In this document: one piece after another, positions 14,443 through 23,875 of the stretch
Layout of the letters: each line of letters begins with the position of its first letter
Numbering within the stretch: position 1 is the stretch's first letter
The notes under the pieces: generated by a model
The model's input: the letters and a program-made list of their open reading frames with translations, nothing else
Databases searched by the model: none
What the model was told of the DNA's origin: nothing
Assembly (NCBI RefSeq): GCF_000169375.1
Contig: NZ_AAXY01000006.1
Span: forward strand, 1-64,000
Length of the DNA: 64,000 bases
Reading direction: 5' to 3'
Source: Marinobacter sp. ELB17
GTDB lineage: Bacteria > Pseudomonadota > Gammaproteobacteria > Pseudomonadales > Oleiphilaceae
Position numbers and translations under genes: made by a program

Positions 14443-15726
14443 ATGGCAAATGTTATGCGCCCATTGGGCTTTCTGTTGTTAGGTGGCGTAGCCGGAGCGG
14501 CAGCAACCTATTGGTTTGCCCCCGACACATCAAAGGATTCGGTGGTCGAGGCCCCGAGCAGTGTCAGTAAAGAACCCGTGCATTGGGTAGCGCCCATGGA
14601 TCCCAATTTCAAGAGTGATAAACCGGGTAAATCGCCCATGGGAATGGATCTGGTTCCTGTCTATGCCGAAAGCGGGTCGGGTAAAGACGCCCCAGGCACG
14701 GTTCGTATTTCACCCAGCGTGGTTAATAACTTGGGCGTGAGGACGGGCCCGGTCACTCAGGGGCGGCTGCCGAATAACATAACAACGGTGGGATACGTTC
14801 AGTACAGCGAAGACGATATGGCTCATGTCCACCCTCGGGTTGAGGGTTGGATCGAGAAGCTCTATGTGAAGGCAGAGGGCGAAGCGGTCGAGAAGGGCAA
14901 GCCTTTGTATACACTTTACTCACCCACATTGGTCAACGCCCAGGATGAATTAGTCCTCGCTTTAAACCGCGGTAATGAGCGTTTGATCGATGCCGCCAAG
15001 GAACGACTCGCGGCCCTCAATGTGCCGGAAAGCGCGATACGACAGCTGACCAAAACTCGCGAAACACGGCGTACGTTGACAATGTATGCGCCTACCTCAG
15101 GTGTTATCGACAACCTCAATGTTCGCGAAGGTATGTTTATCAAGCCAGGGGATCGAGTCCTCTCCATTGCGGCACTGGATGAGGTGTGGGTTATTGGCGA
15201 AGTATTTGAACGTCAGTTGGCGACCGTGGCATCCAAAAGTCGCGTGGTGATGACGCTGGACTACCTGCCTGGGCGCCAGTGGACGGGCGAGGTGGATTAT
15301 GTGTATCCGGAAGTGAATTTCAAGACTCGTACGGCCCGGGTGAGAATGCGTTTTGACAACGCCGATGGCACCTTGCTGCCGGGCATGTTTGTAGCGTTAA
15401 ACATTCAGGGGGCAAGGGCAGACCGGCAACTGCTGGTGCCTCGCGAATCGGTTATTCGAACGGGCCAGAGCGATCGACTGGTGCTGGCATTGGATGGCGG
15501 GGCCTTCAAATCCGTCAATGTGGATGTTGGACGGACGGGTGATCAGTACGCCGAAATTCTCGGCGGTGTCGTATCGGGCGATACGGTGGTCACATCGGCC
15601 CAGTTCCTGATTGATTCTGAATCCAGTAAGACCTCGGATTTTCAGCGCATGTCGGCCATGCCGGCCGGCACGATGGATCACGGCGAGATGGACCACGAGA
15701 CTATGGATCGTGAGGGAACCCACTAA
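14443..15726 (+). CDS. cusB: CusB-type periplasmic adaptor of a heavy-metal RND pump
   Basis: The product of 427 residues has an N-terminal anchor helix (GFLLLGGVAGAAATYWFA). It is followed by a heavy-metal-binding domain, HWVAPMDPNFKSDKPGKSPM then GMDLVPVY. The membrane-fusion core follows: GWIEKLYVKAEGEAVEKGK (lipoyl half), an alpha-hairpin, YAPTSGVIDNLNVREGMFI and a beta-barrel region with GTLLPGMFVALNI. The C terminus is Met/His-rich (MDHGEMDHETMDREGTH), suggesting metal hand-off. CusB captures Cu+/Ag+ in the periplasm and passes them to CusA. It overlaps cusA by one base (TAATG). Confidence 0.95.
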   Translation: MANVMRPLGFLLLGGVAGAAATYWFAPDTSKDSVVEAPSSVSKEPVHWVAPMDPNFKSDKPGKSPMGMDLVPVYAESGSGKDAPGTVRISPSVVNNLGVRTGPVTQGRLPNNITTVGYVQYSEDDMAHVHPRVEGWIEKLYVKAEGEAVEKGKPLYTLYSPTLVNAQDELVLALNRGNERLIDAAKERLAALNVPESAIRQLTKTRETRRTLTMYAPTSGVIDNLNVREGMFIKPGDRVLSIAALDEVWVIGEVFERQLATVASKSRVVMTLDYLPGRQWTGEVDYVYPEVNFKTRTARVRMRFDNADGTLLPGMFVALNIQGARADRQLLVPRESVIRTGQSDRLVLALDGGAFKSVNVDVGRTGDQYAEILGGVVSGDTVVTSAQFLIDSESSKTSDFQRMSAMPAGTMDHGEMDHETMDREGTH

Positions 15727-18700
15727 TGATTACATCCATTATTCATTGGTCCATCCGAAACCGTTTTTTGGTGTTGCTGGCGAGCCTATTAATATCAGGG
15801 TTGGGCCTGTACTCACTCAGTAAAACCCCGGTCGATGCGCTTCCAGACCTGTCCGATGTGCAAGTGATCATCAAAACCAGTTTTCCGGGACAAGCACCGC
15901 AAGTAGTAGAAGACCAGGTCACCTATCCCCTGACGACCGCCATGCTGTCGGTTCCCGGTGCGGAAACCGTGCGTGGCTATTCGTTTTTTGGGGACTCTTA
16001 CGTTTACGTGATTTTTGACGAAGATACCGATATGTACTGGGCGCGTTCCAGAGTTCTGGAGTACCTGTCGCAAGTGGCACCCAACCTGCCAGATTCAGCG
16101 AGGCCGCAATTAGGGCCGGACGCCACTGGCGTTGGCTGGGTGTATCTTTATGCATTGGTTGATCGCACAGGGCAAAATGACCTGAGCCAGTTGCGCAGCC
16201 TGCAGGACTGGTTTCTGAAGTACGAATTACAAACGGTACCCGGGGTATCAGAGGTGGCTGCTCTCGGCGGCATGGTGAAGCAATATCAGGTCAAGGTCAG
16301 CCCGGAAAAGCTCCGCGCCCTGGGAATTCCCCTGTCACTTATCCAAACAGCGATTCAACAGGGTAATCAGGAAGTTGGAGCGTCGGTCATCGAGATGGCT
16401 GAAGCGGAATACATGGTTCGCACCTCCGGCTACATTGAATCCCGGGAAGACCTGATGGTGATTCCGTTAGGTCTGGATGTAAACGGCACACCGATTCTGC
16501 TCAAAGATGTGGCCAGTGTCGAAGTGGGGCCACAGATGAGACGCGGTATTGCCGAGCTTAACGGGGAAGGGGAAACCGTTGGTGGCATCGTGGTGATGCG
16601 CTTCGGTGAAAATGCCCAGGAAACCATCAATGGCGTCAAGGCCAAGCTGGTCGAACTGCAATCGAGCCTGCCCGATGGTGTTGAAGTGGTCACGGTTTAC
16701 GATCGCTCGGGCCTGATTGAGCGCGCCGTCGACAACCTATTTTTTAAGCTGCTGGAAGAATTTCTGGTCGTCGGCCTGGTGTGTATCGTCTTTCTGTTTC
16801 ACGTCCGCTCTTCGTTGGTGGCGATTGTCAGCTTACCTGTGGGCATTCTGATGGCGTTTACCGTCATGTACTGGCAAGGCATCAACGCCAACATTATGTC
16901 TCTCGGCGGTATCGCCATTGCTATCGGCGCCATGATCGATGGGGCCATCGTAATGATAGAGAACATGCACAAGCATATGGAGCGAACGCCACTCACACCC
17001 GAGAACCGATGGGAGATTGTCGCCAGGTCTGCCTCTGAAGTTGGCCCCGCGCTGTTTTTCTCGCTGGTGATCATTACCGTCAGTTTTGTGCCTGTGTTTG
17101 CGCTTGAGGCGCAGGAAGGGCGAATGTTTGCGCCACTGGCGTTCACCAAAACCTACGCCATGGCGGCCAGTGCGTTTCTTGCTGTGACGCTGGTTCCGGT
17201 ATTGATGGGCTACTTTATTCGCGGTAAAGTGCTGCCCGAGCATAAGAATCCCCTCAACCGGGTGTTGGTCGGTGCCTATATGCCGGTCTTGAAGCTGGTG
17301 CTCAGGTTTCCCATGGCGACGGTGCTGGCTGCCCTACTGGTATTGGCTGTCGGCCTTTGGCCTGCAACAAAAATCGGTAGCGAATTCATACCCCCGCTGG
17401 ACGAAGGGGACTTGATGTACATGCCAACGACCTATCCTGGAATTTCAATCGGCAAAGCCCGTCAGTTACTTCAGCAGACGGACAAATTGATTGCGACGGT
17501 GCCGGAAGTGAAGACCGTGTTCGGCAAAGTAGGGCGTGCGGATACGGCAACCGATCCAGCGCCTTTAACCATGATTGAAACCTTCATTCAGCTCAAACCC
17601 CGCGATCAGTGGCGCGAGGGCATGACCACAGACACGCTCAAAGAGGAACTCAACACACTGATTCAGTTTCCTGGTGTCACCAATGCCTGGGTAATGCCAA
17701 TTATCACCCGCATTGACATGCTGGCAACGGGTATAAAAACACCCGTAGGCATTAAAATCGCCGGCCCGGATCTTAAAACCATCGAGGATGTTGGAAAACG
17801 CCTGGAGGAAATTCTGGCAGACGTGCCCGGCACGGCGTCGGTTTACTCAGAGCGCGTAGCCGGTGGTCGCTATATCAAGGTGGACATAGATCGTGAGCGC
17901 GCTGCCCGTTATGGTCTGAATATCGCGGACGTACAGCAAGTGATTGCTACCGCAATCGGTGGGATTAATGTCTCCAGAACCATTGAGGGCCTTGAGCGCT
18001 ACCCCATTAACCTTCGTTATCCGGAAGACTACCGAGATTCTCCCGAAAAACTGGAACAGCTTCCTATCGTAACGGCTTCAGGCCAGCGAATTGCGCTGGC
18101 TGATGTCGCCGATATCCGTATAGAAGACGGGCCGCCGGCAATCAAAAGTGAAAACGCTCGTCTTAACGGTTGGTCCTTTGTGGATATAGAGGGTGTAGAC
18201 GTCGGCACTTACGTTGAACAAGCGATGGCGGTCGTGCAGGCAGAATTAGACCTGCCGGCGGGTTACTCCATCGCCTGGTCGGGCCAATATGAATACATGC
18301 TTCGCGCCAAAGAAAAGCTGACCTACGTGGTTCCGTTGACACTGGCGATTATCATCATCCTGCTGTTTCTGAACTTCAGGAGCTTTGCGGAAGTGGGCAT
18401 CATCATGGGTACGCTTCCGTTCGCAATGATTGGAGCTGTTTGGCTGATGTATCTGTTGGGTTATAACTTCTCCGTCGCCGTTGGCGTTGGTTTCATTGCT
18501 TTGGCGGGCGTAGCGGTGGAGATTGGAGTCATCATGCTGGTGTACCTCAACCAGTCCTATCAGACAATGCTTGCAACCTGCGAACAGAAAGGCTTGACGC
18601 CCAGGCGGGAAACGCTCCGTCATGCGGTGCTTCACGGTGCCGGTATGCGAGTACGGCCGGTGATGATGACCGCGGCCGCCATCATCGGTGGTCTGGTTCC

Positions 18701-18848
18701 GATAATGGTCGGCACTGGAACAGGTTCTGAGGTGATGGGGCGAATTGCAGCGCCTATGGTGGGGGGTATGATCACTGCGGTCATTTTGGCGCTATTGGTA
18801 ATTCCGGTCTTGTTCTATTTATGGAGGCGCAAACCGCTCCTAAACTAG
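15726..18848 (+). CDS. cusA: CusA-type Cu(I)/Ag(I) RND efflux transporter
   Basis: The product of 1040 residues is full length for the family, with 12 membrane helices and two large periplasmic loops. Visible family segments are LPDLSDVQVIIKTSFPGQAP, GAMIDGAIVMIENMHKHMER in helix IV (the proton-relay Asp of HME-RND pumps) and IGSEFIPPLDEGDLMYMPTTYPG. GRADTATDPAPLTMIETFIQLKPRDQW and ITRIDMLATGIKTPVGIKI are characteristic of the Cu/Ag branch rather than CzcA. It exports Cu+ and Ag+ through CusC, using the proton gradient. The ORF is intact, and a hairpin terminator follows the stop. Confidence 0.95.
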   Translation: MITSIIHWSIRNRFLVLLASLLISGLGLYSLSKTPVDALPDLSDVQVIIKTSFPGQAPQVVEDQVTYPLTTAMLSVPGAETVRGYSFFGDSYVYVIFDEDTDMYWARSRVLEYLSQVAPNLPDSARPQLGPDATGVGWVYLYALVDRTGQNDLSQLRSLQDWFLKYELQTVPGVSEVAALGGMVKQYQVKVSPEKLRALGIPLSLIQTAIQQGNQEVGASVIEMAEAEYMVRTSGYIESREDLMVIPLGLDVNGTPILLKDVASVEVGPQMRRGIAELNGEGETVGGIVVMRFGENAQETINGVKAKLVELQSSLPDGVEVVTVYDRSGLIERAVDNLFFKLLEEFLVVGLVCIVFLFHVRSSLVAIVSLPVGILMAFTVMYWQGINANIMSLGGIAIAIGAMIDGAIVMIENMHKHMERTPLTPENRWEIVARSASEVGPALFFSLVIITVSFVPVFALEAQEGRMFAPLAFTKTYAMAASAFLAVTLVPVLMGYFIRGKVLPEHKNPLNRVLVGAYMPVLKLVLRFPMATVLAALLVLAVGLWPATKIGSEFIPPLDEGDLMYMPTTYPGISIGKARQLLQQTDKLIATVPEVKTVFGKVGRADTATDPAPLTMIETFIQLKPRDQWREGMTTDTLKEELNTLIQFPGVTNAWVMPIITRIDMLATGIKTPVGIKIAGPDLKTIEDVGKRLEEILADVPGTASVYSERVAGGRYIKVDIDRERAARYGLNIADVQQVIATAIGGINVSRTIEGLERYPINLRYPEDYRDSPEKLEQLPIVTASGQRIALADVADIRIEDGPPAIKSENARLNGWSFVDIEGVDVGTYVEQAMAVVQAELDLPAGYSIAWSGQYEYMLRAKEKLTYVVPLTLAIIIILLFLNFRSFAEVGIIMGTLPFAMIGAVWLMYLLGYNFSVAVGVGFIALAGVAVEIGVIMLVYLNQSYQTMLATCEQKGLTPRRETLRHAVLHGAGMRVRPVMMTAAAIIGGLVPIMVGTGTGSEVMGRIAAPMVGGMITAVILALLVIPVLFYLWRRKPLLN

Positions 18849-18857
18849 AGTTTTGGT

Positions 18858-18899
18858 AAAGTGCAGGAGCTCGGGGTGAGTGGGCTCTTGCACTTTTTT
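18858..18899 (+). terminator. Rho-independent terminator of cusCBA
   Basis: AAGTGCAGGAGC and GCTCTTGCACTT form a 12-bp stem with one G-T pair, immediately followed by a TTTTTT run. It starts 10 bases after the cusA stop. Confidence 0.85.
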
Positions 18900-18923
18900 G
18901 CATGTAGCAAGGCGAAGAACCAT

Positions 18924-19140
18924 TTACTCTGCTTTCAATCCCGGAAAACGCCCATTTGCATACTTGGAATGACACGCAACACATGCTTCCAATATCTTCC
19001 CGAGCAGCACCCGCTCCCGGGCCTGATCTGCCGCTTTGGCCGCTTCAACCAGGTCGGCGCTGAGCTCGTAAAACGCACGATCCAGCTGCATTCCGTTCAG
19101 CGATACAAAGTCACGGCGCGGTACAATGGCCGAAATTTGC
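18924..19140 (-). pseudogene. C-terminal fragment of a cytochrome c
   Basis: The minus strand reads FVSLNGMQLDRAFYELSADL, then KILEACVACHSKYANGRFPGLKAE and a stop at 18924. The C-x2-C-H haem motif and the following RFPGL match the C terminus of the complete cytochrome c at 33281-33760 (CVGCHSRHATARFPGL). There is no signal peptide, and the frame is lost near 19140 where a Crp-like fragment begins on the other strand. It is a truncated gene of the same family. Confidence 0.65.
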
Positions 19141-19147
19141 TTTAGCG

Positions 19148-19357
19148 TTGACAGAAGAACTGGCCGAGTTGGCCAGCATGCACGAGTTCCGCAAACACAC
19201 CATGCCTGCCAACGAACGCTATGCGTTGATGCAGGAAGAATACCCTGAACTGACGAAGCGAGTGCCAGACAACCAATTAGCGGCCTGGCTTGGTGCTGTG
19301 CCCGCTACTTTTTCGCGCTTGAAAAGAGCAGCGTCTAACCGCCAAAAAAACGGCTGA
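19148..19357 (+). pseudogene. C-terminal fragment of a Crp/Fnr-family regulator
   Basis: About 69 residues: ERYALMQEEYPELTKRVPDN then QLAAWLGAVPATFSRLKRAA. This is the C-terminal helix-turn-helix of Crp-type proteins of the 'RVPxxxIAxYLGxxxxxLSRLRR' kind. The cyclic-nucleotide-binding domain (about 120 residues) is missing; the open frame begins with a TTG next to the cytochrome c remnant. The stop codon and tail overlap the end of the Yip1-like frame on the opposite strand. Not expected to be functional. Confidence 0.5.
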
Positions 19358-19842
19358 CGCCGACCATCACAAGTGATTTGGGAAGCCCACACCATTACCA
19401 TCAACAGCGCCCATGCCAAAAACGACGCTGCCATTATTGTGTAGGTTGCAGACATAGCCTCCACGTCGGTATCTGGGCGATGGCTTAAAGCTCGCAAGCC
19501 TTGGTAAATCAGTGTGCATGACAGCCCCATCGCAATAAGCACAACGACAACGCTAAATGCTAGGGAGGGGGCTAGCAACGCCAGCGACGACAGCCATAGC
19601 TGCACGGGAGCAATCGCAGCTAACAAACAGGCGTCTTCGTAACTGATAGCCAGATCCTTACCCGCAACAACCGAGTGAATCAGCCAACCCATCACAAAAA
19701 ACGTCAGCAGCTCGGACAGAAACAGAATAGTGGTAGTAAAGCGCCATTCTTTGCCGGCGAAACCAGCCATAAAGTGCTCGCCGTAATGCATGCCGGCGTA
19801 ATACAACAGAATCGGTGGCAGTAAAGACCATTTAGATCCCAA
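19219..19842 (-). pseudogene. Yip1-family-like membrane protein, probably truncated
   Basis: The open frame of 207 codons has five hydrophobic helices: FTTTILFLSELLTFFVMGWLI, LAAIAPVQLWLSSLALLAPS, FSVVVVLIAMGLSCTLIYQG and YTIMAASFLAWALLMVMVWA. The pattern (membrane helices, YxGLRALSHRP loop) resembles small Yip1-domain proteins. It lacks the usual N-terminal segment of about 25-30 residues, the only start is TTG after a stop, and the last 45 residues run antisense through the Crp fragment. Both ends therefore look cut. Family and status are tentative. Confidence 0.4.
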
Positions 19843-20018
19843 AACCGACTGTCAGCAAGAATCTGGAGTGACCTAGATCAAGTCGCTTATCTGTAAAGCC
19901 ATTTCATTTCAGTTCCTAGGCGCCGGCGCGGCGGCTCAGCAAGACGCCGGCGAAAGCGACAGTTCTGGGGCCACGCTCTGCATGGTAGTCGTCGAGTGAA
20001 AAACCAGTCGGCGGAGGT

Positions 20019-20729
20019 TTACTCGAACCCACGTCCTTCACCCGTTTCTTCGTGAGTGACGCCGTCCCGAATGTGGTAAATACGCTTGAACGTAGGAATG
20101 ATTTTTTCGTCGTGGGTGACAACGATGATGGCCGTTTGGAACTTGTGTGCCATTTCGTTGAGGATCTTGATGACAGCCATGGCGCGCGGACTGTCAAGGG
20201 CGGCAGTTGGTTCGTCGGCCAGTATCACAGGCGGCTGGTTGACCAGCCCGCGTGCGATCGCTACCCGCTGTTGTTCGCCACCCGAAAGCTTCGATGGCAT
20301 GGCGCGGGCTCGATGTTGCACGTCCAGCGCTGTGAGTAATTCCAGCGCCTTCGCACGCGCCTCGCCATTGGGTACACCTCTCAACATCGGCAGCAATGCC
20401 ACGTTGTCAGTAACATCCAGAAACGGAATCAAATACGGTGCTTGAAACACATAACCGATTTTGTCACGGCGCAGAGCACGCAAATCCTTAACTTTCCAGC
20501 CATCGTCAAAAATGACCTGATCACCCAGAGTCATGCGTCCCGCCGTCGGGCTGATGACCGCACCCAGACATTTCAGCAAGGTACTCTTGCCGGAGCCAGA
20601 AGGCCCAGTAAGGCCGACAACTTCTCCCGGAGCAACATGCATATCCACATGCTTTAACGCATCAACGGCGGTATCGCCCTTGCCATAACGCTTGCTCAAC
20701 CCTCCAATACGGATGCCTTTTTCGCTCAT
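20019..20729 (-). CDS. ABC transporter ATP-binding protein (MacB/LolD-like)
   Basis: 236 residues from the ATG at 20729. It has Walker A GLTGPSGSGKSTLL, a Q-loop in YVFQAPYLIPFLD, signature LSGGEQQRVAIARGL, Walker B VILADEPTAALD and the H-loop VVTHDE, all intact. The sequence is of the LolD/MacB/DevA class, in which the ATPase works with a FtsX-like permease. The longer frame to 20759 would overlap the permease gene; the ATG at 20729 gives a 4-base gap. It is the last gene of a four-gene minus-strand operon with permease, adaptor and TetR regulator. The substrate is unknown. Confidence 0.95.
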   Translation of the reverse strand: MSEKGIRIGGLSKRYGKGDTAVDALKHVDMHVAPGEVVGLTGPSGSGKSTLLKCLGAVISPTAGRMTLGDQVIFDDGWKVKDLRALRRDKIGYVFQAPYLIPFLDVTDNVALLPMLRGVPNGEARAKALELLTALDVQHRARAMPSKLSGGEQQRVAIARGLVNQPPVILADEPTAALDSPRAMAVIKILNEMAHKFQTAIIVVTHDEKIIPTFKRIYHIRDGVTHEETGEGRGFE

Positions 20730-20733
20730 TTTG

Positions 20734-21936
20734 TCACCCAATCGCTTCGGCCGGATCAACCTTCAGTGCTGCATAGATGGCGATAACGCTCGACAATACG
20801 CAGATCAACACAACCGCAATAAACCCGAATATCGAATCAAGGGGTTCAAGCAAGACATACTTGGGAAATATCGGCGCCATAAACAAGGTGGCGACAATTT
20901 TTCCCACCACGAACCCGATAACCCCGAGCGCAATCGCCTGCTGCAGAATCATTCCGGCGATGGTGCGGTTGCGGGTGCCGATCAGTTTGAGTACGGCGAT
21001 CTCGCGGATTTTTCCGAGTGTCAGTGTGTAGATAATAAAAGCCACGATAGCCGCACTGACCATCGATAGAATCACCAGAAACATACCGATCTGTTTTGCG
21101 GAGGTGGCGATCAATTTACCTACGAGGATCTCTTCCATCTGCGCGCGGGTGTAAACCGTTAGCCGCTTCCAGCGGCGGATCGATTCGGCCACATCGTCAT
21201 GGCTATAGCCGTCTTCGATCTGGACCAAAACCGCATTTACATAGGTGTTGGTGGTTTGCGAATCGATAACGGCGCCAAGTAAATCCGGACTACCAGGCTT
21301 GTTAAATGCAGGGTTGGCCTCAGTTCGACGCCGGCTTTGCAGAATGGCGTCGTTGTCTTTCAGAAACTGTGCTTCTTGCGCATCCTTTAGCGGAATAAAA
21401 ATCATGGGGTCGCCGCCAGACGAGACCATGCGACGGGTGAGGCCGACAACGGTGTAGTGGTTACGGCGTATCTGCAGGCGATCACCAAGCTCAAAACCGC
21501 TTGCGATATCGGCGACGGCTTCGTAATGGCTTCGGGTGATCTGACGACCCGCAACAAGATACGGCGGCCAGCCGGGGGTACCGGGTTCGCCAGCCGTTAT
21601 GCCGGCGATCATCGCCCGCACATCGCGCTCACCTTGGCGTACCTGCATGGTCAGGTAAGTAACATTGGCTGTTCGTGCCACACCGGGCATACCACGGATA
21701 CCGCGCCAGGTATCCTGATAGATACTCGACGGCTCTGCATAGGGGCCCAGGGTATCCTTTTGCACCACCCAGAGATCTGCACTGCTGTTATCCAGCAACA
21801 CTTTGGCGTCGTCGATCATGCCACGGTAGATTCCGGCCATAGACAGTGTCACACCAATCAGCAGACCAAGGCCCACCCCGGTAAAAACGAACTTTCCCCA
21901 CGCCTGAAGAATGTCGCGACCGGCCAAGCTAATCAT
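20734..21936 (-). CDS. ABC transporter permease, FtsX/MacB (DevC-like) family
   Basis: The product of 400 residues starts with a membrane helix (FVFTGVGLGLLIGVTLSMAG), then a large periplasmic domain (from about residue 40 to 270). Three C-terminal helices follow (MFLVILSMVSAAIVAFIIYT, ILQQAIALGVIGFVVGKIVA, SIFGFIAVVLICVLSSVIAI). The FtsX-type phrase GKIREIAVLKLIGTRNRTI links the helices. It ends with AALKVDPAEAIG, the usual MacB-like terminus. It overlaps the adaptor gene by four bases (ATGA). It forms the membrane part of a tripartite efflux or lipoprotein-type exporter. Confidence 0.92.
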   Translation of the reverse strand: MISLAGRDILQAWGKFVFTGVGLGLLIGVTLSMAGIYRGMIDDAKVLLDNSSADLWVVQKDTLGPYAEPSSIYQDTWRGIRGMPGVARTANVTYLTMQVRQGERDVRAMIAGITAGEPGTPGWPPYLVAGRQITRSHYEAVADIASGFELGDRLQIRRNHYTVVGLTRRMVSSGGDPMIFIPLKDAQEAQFLKDNDAILQSRRRTEANPAFNKPGSPDLLGAVIDSQTTNTYVNAVLVQIEDGYSHDDVAESIRRWKRLTVYTRAQMEEILVGKLIATSAKQIGMFLVILSMVSAAIVAFIIYTLTLGKIREIAVLKLIGTRNRTIAGMILQQAIALGVIGFVVGKIVATLFMAPIFPKYVLLEPLDSIFGFIAVVLICVLSSVIAIYAALKVDPAEAIG

Positions 21937-23084
21937 TTGGACACCCCTGGAATGCGGTCAACCACCTCGATGCGACTGCGCGAGGTCAGCGCTTGTTCGC
22001 TGTAGAGCACGATTTGGTCTCCTTCTTTAATTCCCTTTCGGACTTGAACAGAGCCATCCAGGTCTGTGACACCCAAGGTGACCGGTGTTAAACGCAACTC
22101 ATCGTCAACGATTTGCCAAACGCCCACGCTATTGCCATCGCGTCGAATCGCAGCGTTGGAAATGGTCGGCGCGACGGGAAGGGCAGGGAGATCAACCGTG
22201 ACTTCGGCTAACTCGCCTAACGGCGGCAAAGGCTGGGGGAGTTCATCAAAGACCACTTTCGCGAGCATTTCCTCGGTTACCGCATCGGCTTTTAATTCAA
22301 CGCGCAACACACCGCCGCTCAGCGTTTGGCCGCTACGTGAACGCAAAACAATGCGTGCGGGTAGATCTTTGGCCAGCCCCGCTGCGCTAATCTGATCGAA
22401 GCGCACATTGACCCAAACACTTTCGGGATCGATGAGTTCCAGTACAGCCTGACCGGCAACTACCGTGGTGCCTGGCTCGGTGTCCCGAGAGGCGACCACA
22501 CCATCGTGCGGTGCGATCAGCTGTAGATTTTTTTGCTGCGTCACCAGAGCCTCCTGATCTGACCGAGTACGGGCTAGGTTTTCGTGAGCAGCGGAAAGGC
22601 TGGCGGCGGCTATCGCCAGTTCCTGTTGTTTGGTGTTAAGAGTTTCATCGCTGGTTGAACCTGCAGCGAACAATCGTTTATATCGACCCACCTGGGTCTG
22701 CGCATAGGTTTGCCGGGCCTGGGCCTCGCGCAACGCGGCTTGGGCTCCTCTAAAGGCCGCTTGTTGCGAGCGCAGCCGGTCATCCAGATCGACCGGATCC
22801 ATCTCGCCGAGCACTTGACCAGCCGTTACTTGGTCGCCTACATGCACCTCAAGGTTTTTGACGCGCCCGGCGAACGTTGGCCCAATTTTGTAGGTGTAGC
22901 GCGCCTCCACTGTGCCTATACCGAACAGCGCCGGCGTAATCGCACGCGATTCCACGGTCATCACCGTTACAGCAACCGGTGCCAGTGGACCAGAGCGCAA
23001 TCCGACGTAAACGAAGAGTGCAAGCAATGGAACGATAACGGCTAGCAGGGCCAAGGTACGGCCCTGAATCGGTAGGTGTTTCAT
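21933..23084 (-). CDS. Periplasmic adaptor (membrane-fusion protein) of an ABC efflux system
   Basis: The product of 383 residues has an N-terminal anchor (LALLAVIVPLLALFVYVGL). The lipoyl half is GRVKNLEVHVGDQVTAGQVL and the hairpin helices span about residues 105-180. The second lipoyl half is LIAPHDGVVASRDTEPGTTVV, and the barrel includes ESVWVNVRFDQISAAGLA. It links the inner-membrane ABC permease to an outer-membrane channel. It is translationally coupled to both neighbours (four-base overlaps with the TetR gene and the permease). No outer-membrane channel gene is in the operon, so a separate TolC is needed. Confidence 0.92.
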   Translation of the reverse strand: MKHLPIQGRTLALLAVIVPLLALFVYVGLRSGPLAPVAVTVMTVESRAITPALFGIGTVEARYTYKIGPTFAGRVKNLEVHVGDQVTAGQVLGEMDPVDLDDRLRSQQAAFRGAQAALREAQARQTYAQTQVGRYKRLFAAGSTSDETLNTKQQELAIAAASLSAAHENLARTRSDQEALVTQQKNLQLIAPHDGVVASRDTEPGTTVVAGQAVLELIDPESVWVNVRFDQISAAGLAKDLPARIVLRSRSGQTLSGGVLRVELKADAVTEEMLAKVVFDELPQPLPPLGELAEVTVDLPALPVAPTISNAAIRRDGNSVGVWQIVDDELRLTPVTLGVTDLDGSVQVRKGIKEGDQIVLYSEQALTSRSRIEVVDRIPGVSK

Positions 23085-23689
23085 AAATCACTCCCGATAC
23101 CGCGCCGATAAATTGCAAACACTCGTGGCGCATCGTGGCGTATGCGTTGCACATCGCCAGTCAGCAGCGATTGCATAACCAGGCCCTGAATCGTGCCTAT
23201 AAAAAGCGTGCTCGCCGCTTCGTTGTCTAAAGAGGAACTCAATTCACCATTCGATTTACCCTTCTCAATAAGATGATTCAAGCGTTCGCCATAGCGTTGA
23301 ATCAAGGTTTGCACCAAACGTTTGGCAGGAGTTGACTCTGCTCTTTGAAGCTCGCCAAACAGCATCCTGGGCACGCCAGGATGTTCGGCCACGAATTCGA
23401 CATGAGTCATGAATATCGCCTCCATTGCCGCCAAAGGCGAATCGATTCCGTGCACAGAGCGGTCGATTCGATTCAGCAGACGCTCTGCCACCCATTCCAT
23501 TACCGACTGCCAGATGGCTTCCTTGTTCGGGAAATGTCGAAACAGCGCGCCTTGGGTTAGATTCATGTGCTTGGCGATAGCAGCGGTTGTTATCTCGACA
23601 GGATTCTGTAACGCGGCGAGCTGAATTACAGACTCGACGGTCGCGAGCCGGCGTGCGTCGGCCGAAAGTTTTTTTGGGCGCTCATTCAT
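23081..23689 (-). CDS. TetR/AcrR-family repressor
   Basis: The product of 202 residues has an N-terminal helix-turn-helix (ITTAAIAKHMNLTQGALFRHFPNKEAIW), the canonical TetR recognition helix region, followed by an all-helical ligand domain. It is the first gene of the operon with adaptor, permease and ATPase and overlaps the adaptor by four bases, so it very likely controls the whole operon, including itself. The 46-bp palindrome directly before its ATG is the obvious operator. The inducer is unknown. Confidence 0.93.
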   Translation of the reverse strand: MNERPKKLSADARRLATVESVIQLAALQNPVEITTAAIAKHMNLTQGALFRHFPNKEAIWQSVMEWVAERLLNRIDRSVHGIDSPLAAMEAIFMTHVEFVAEHPGVPRMLFGELQRAESTPAKRLVQTLIQRYGERLNHLIEKGKSNGELSSSLDNEAASTLFIGTIQGLVMQSLLTGDVQRIRHDAPRVFAIYRRGIGSDL

Positions 23690-23692
23690 TGT

Positions 23693-23738
23693 GGCCTCCA
23701 GATAAGAAAGTAATTAATTACTATCTTATCTGGAGGCC
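23693..23738. promoter_or_regulatory. 46-bp near-perfect palindrome, TetR operator
   Basis: Left arm GGCCTCCAGATAAGAAAGT and right arm ACTATCTTATCTGGAGGCC are reverse complements except for one base; the centre is AATTAATT. It lies immediately upstream of the TetR gene start at 23689. AT-rich promoter boxes lie inside it. Confidence 0.85.
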
Positions 23739-23875
23739 TTGAAATAAGCTAAAAAAACTTTAATTTAAGGCTGTGTAGGTCTGGATTTCAGGCCGGTGCC
23801 ATGAATCGTCGTGATGGTGGTTATCTTCGTCATAAACACAGTCTTGTAGCTCAGCGCAGAGCGCATCCAGGCGCT

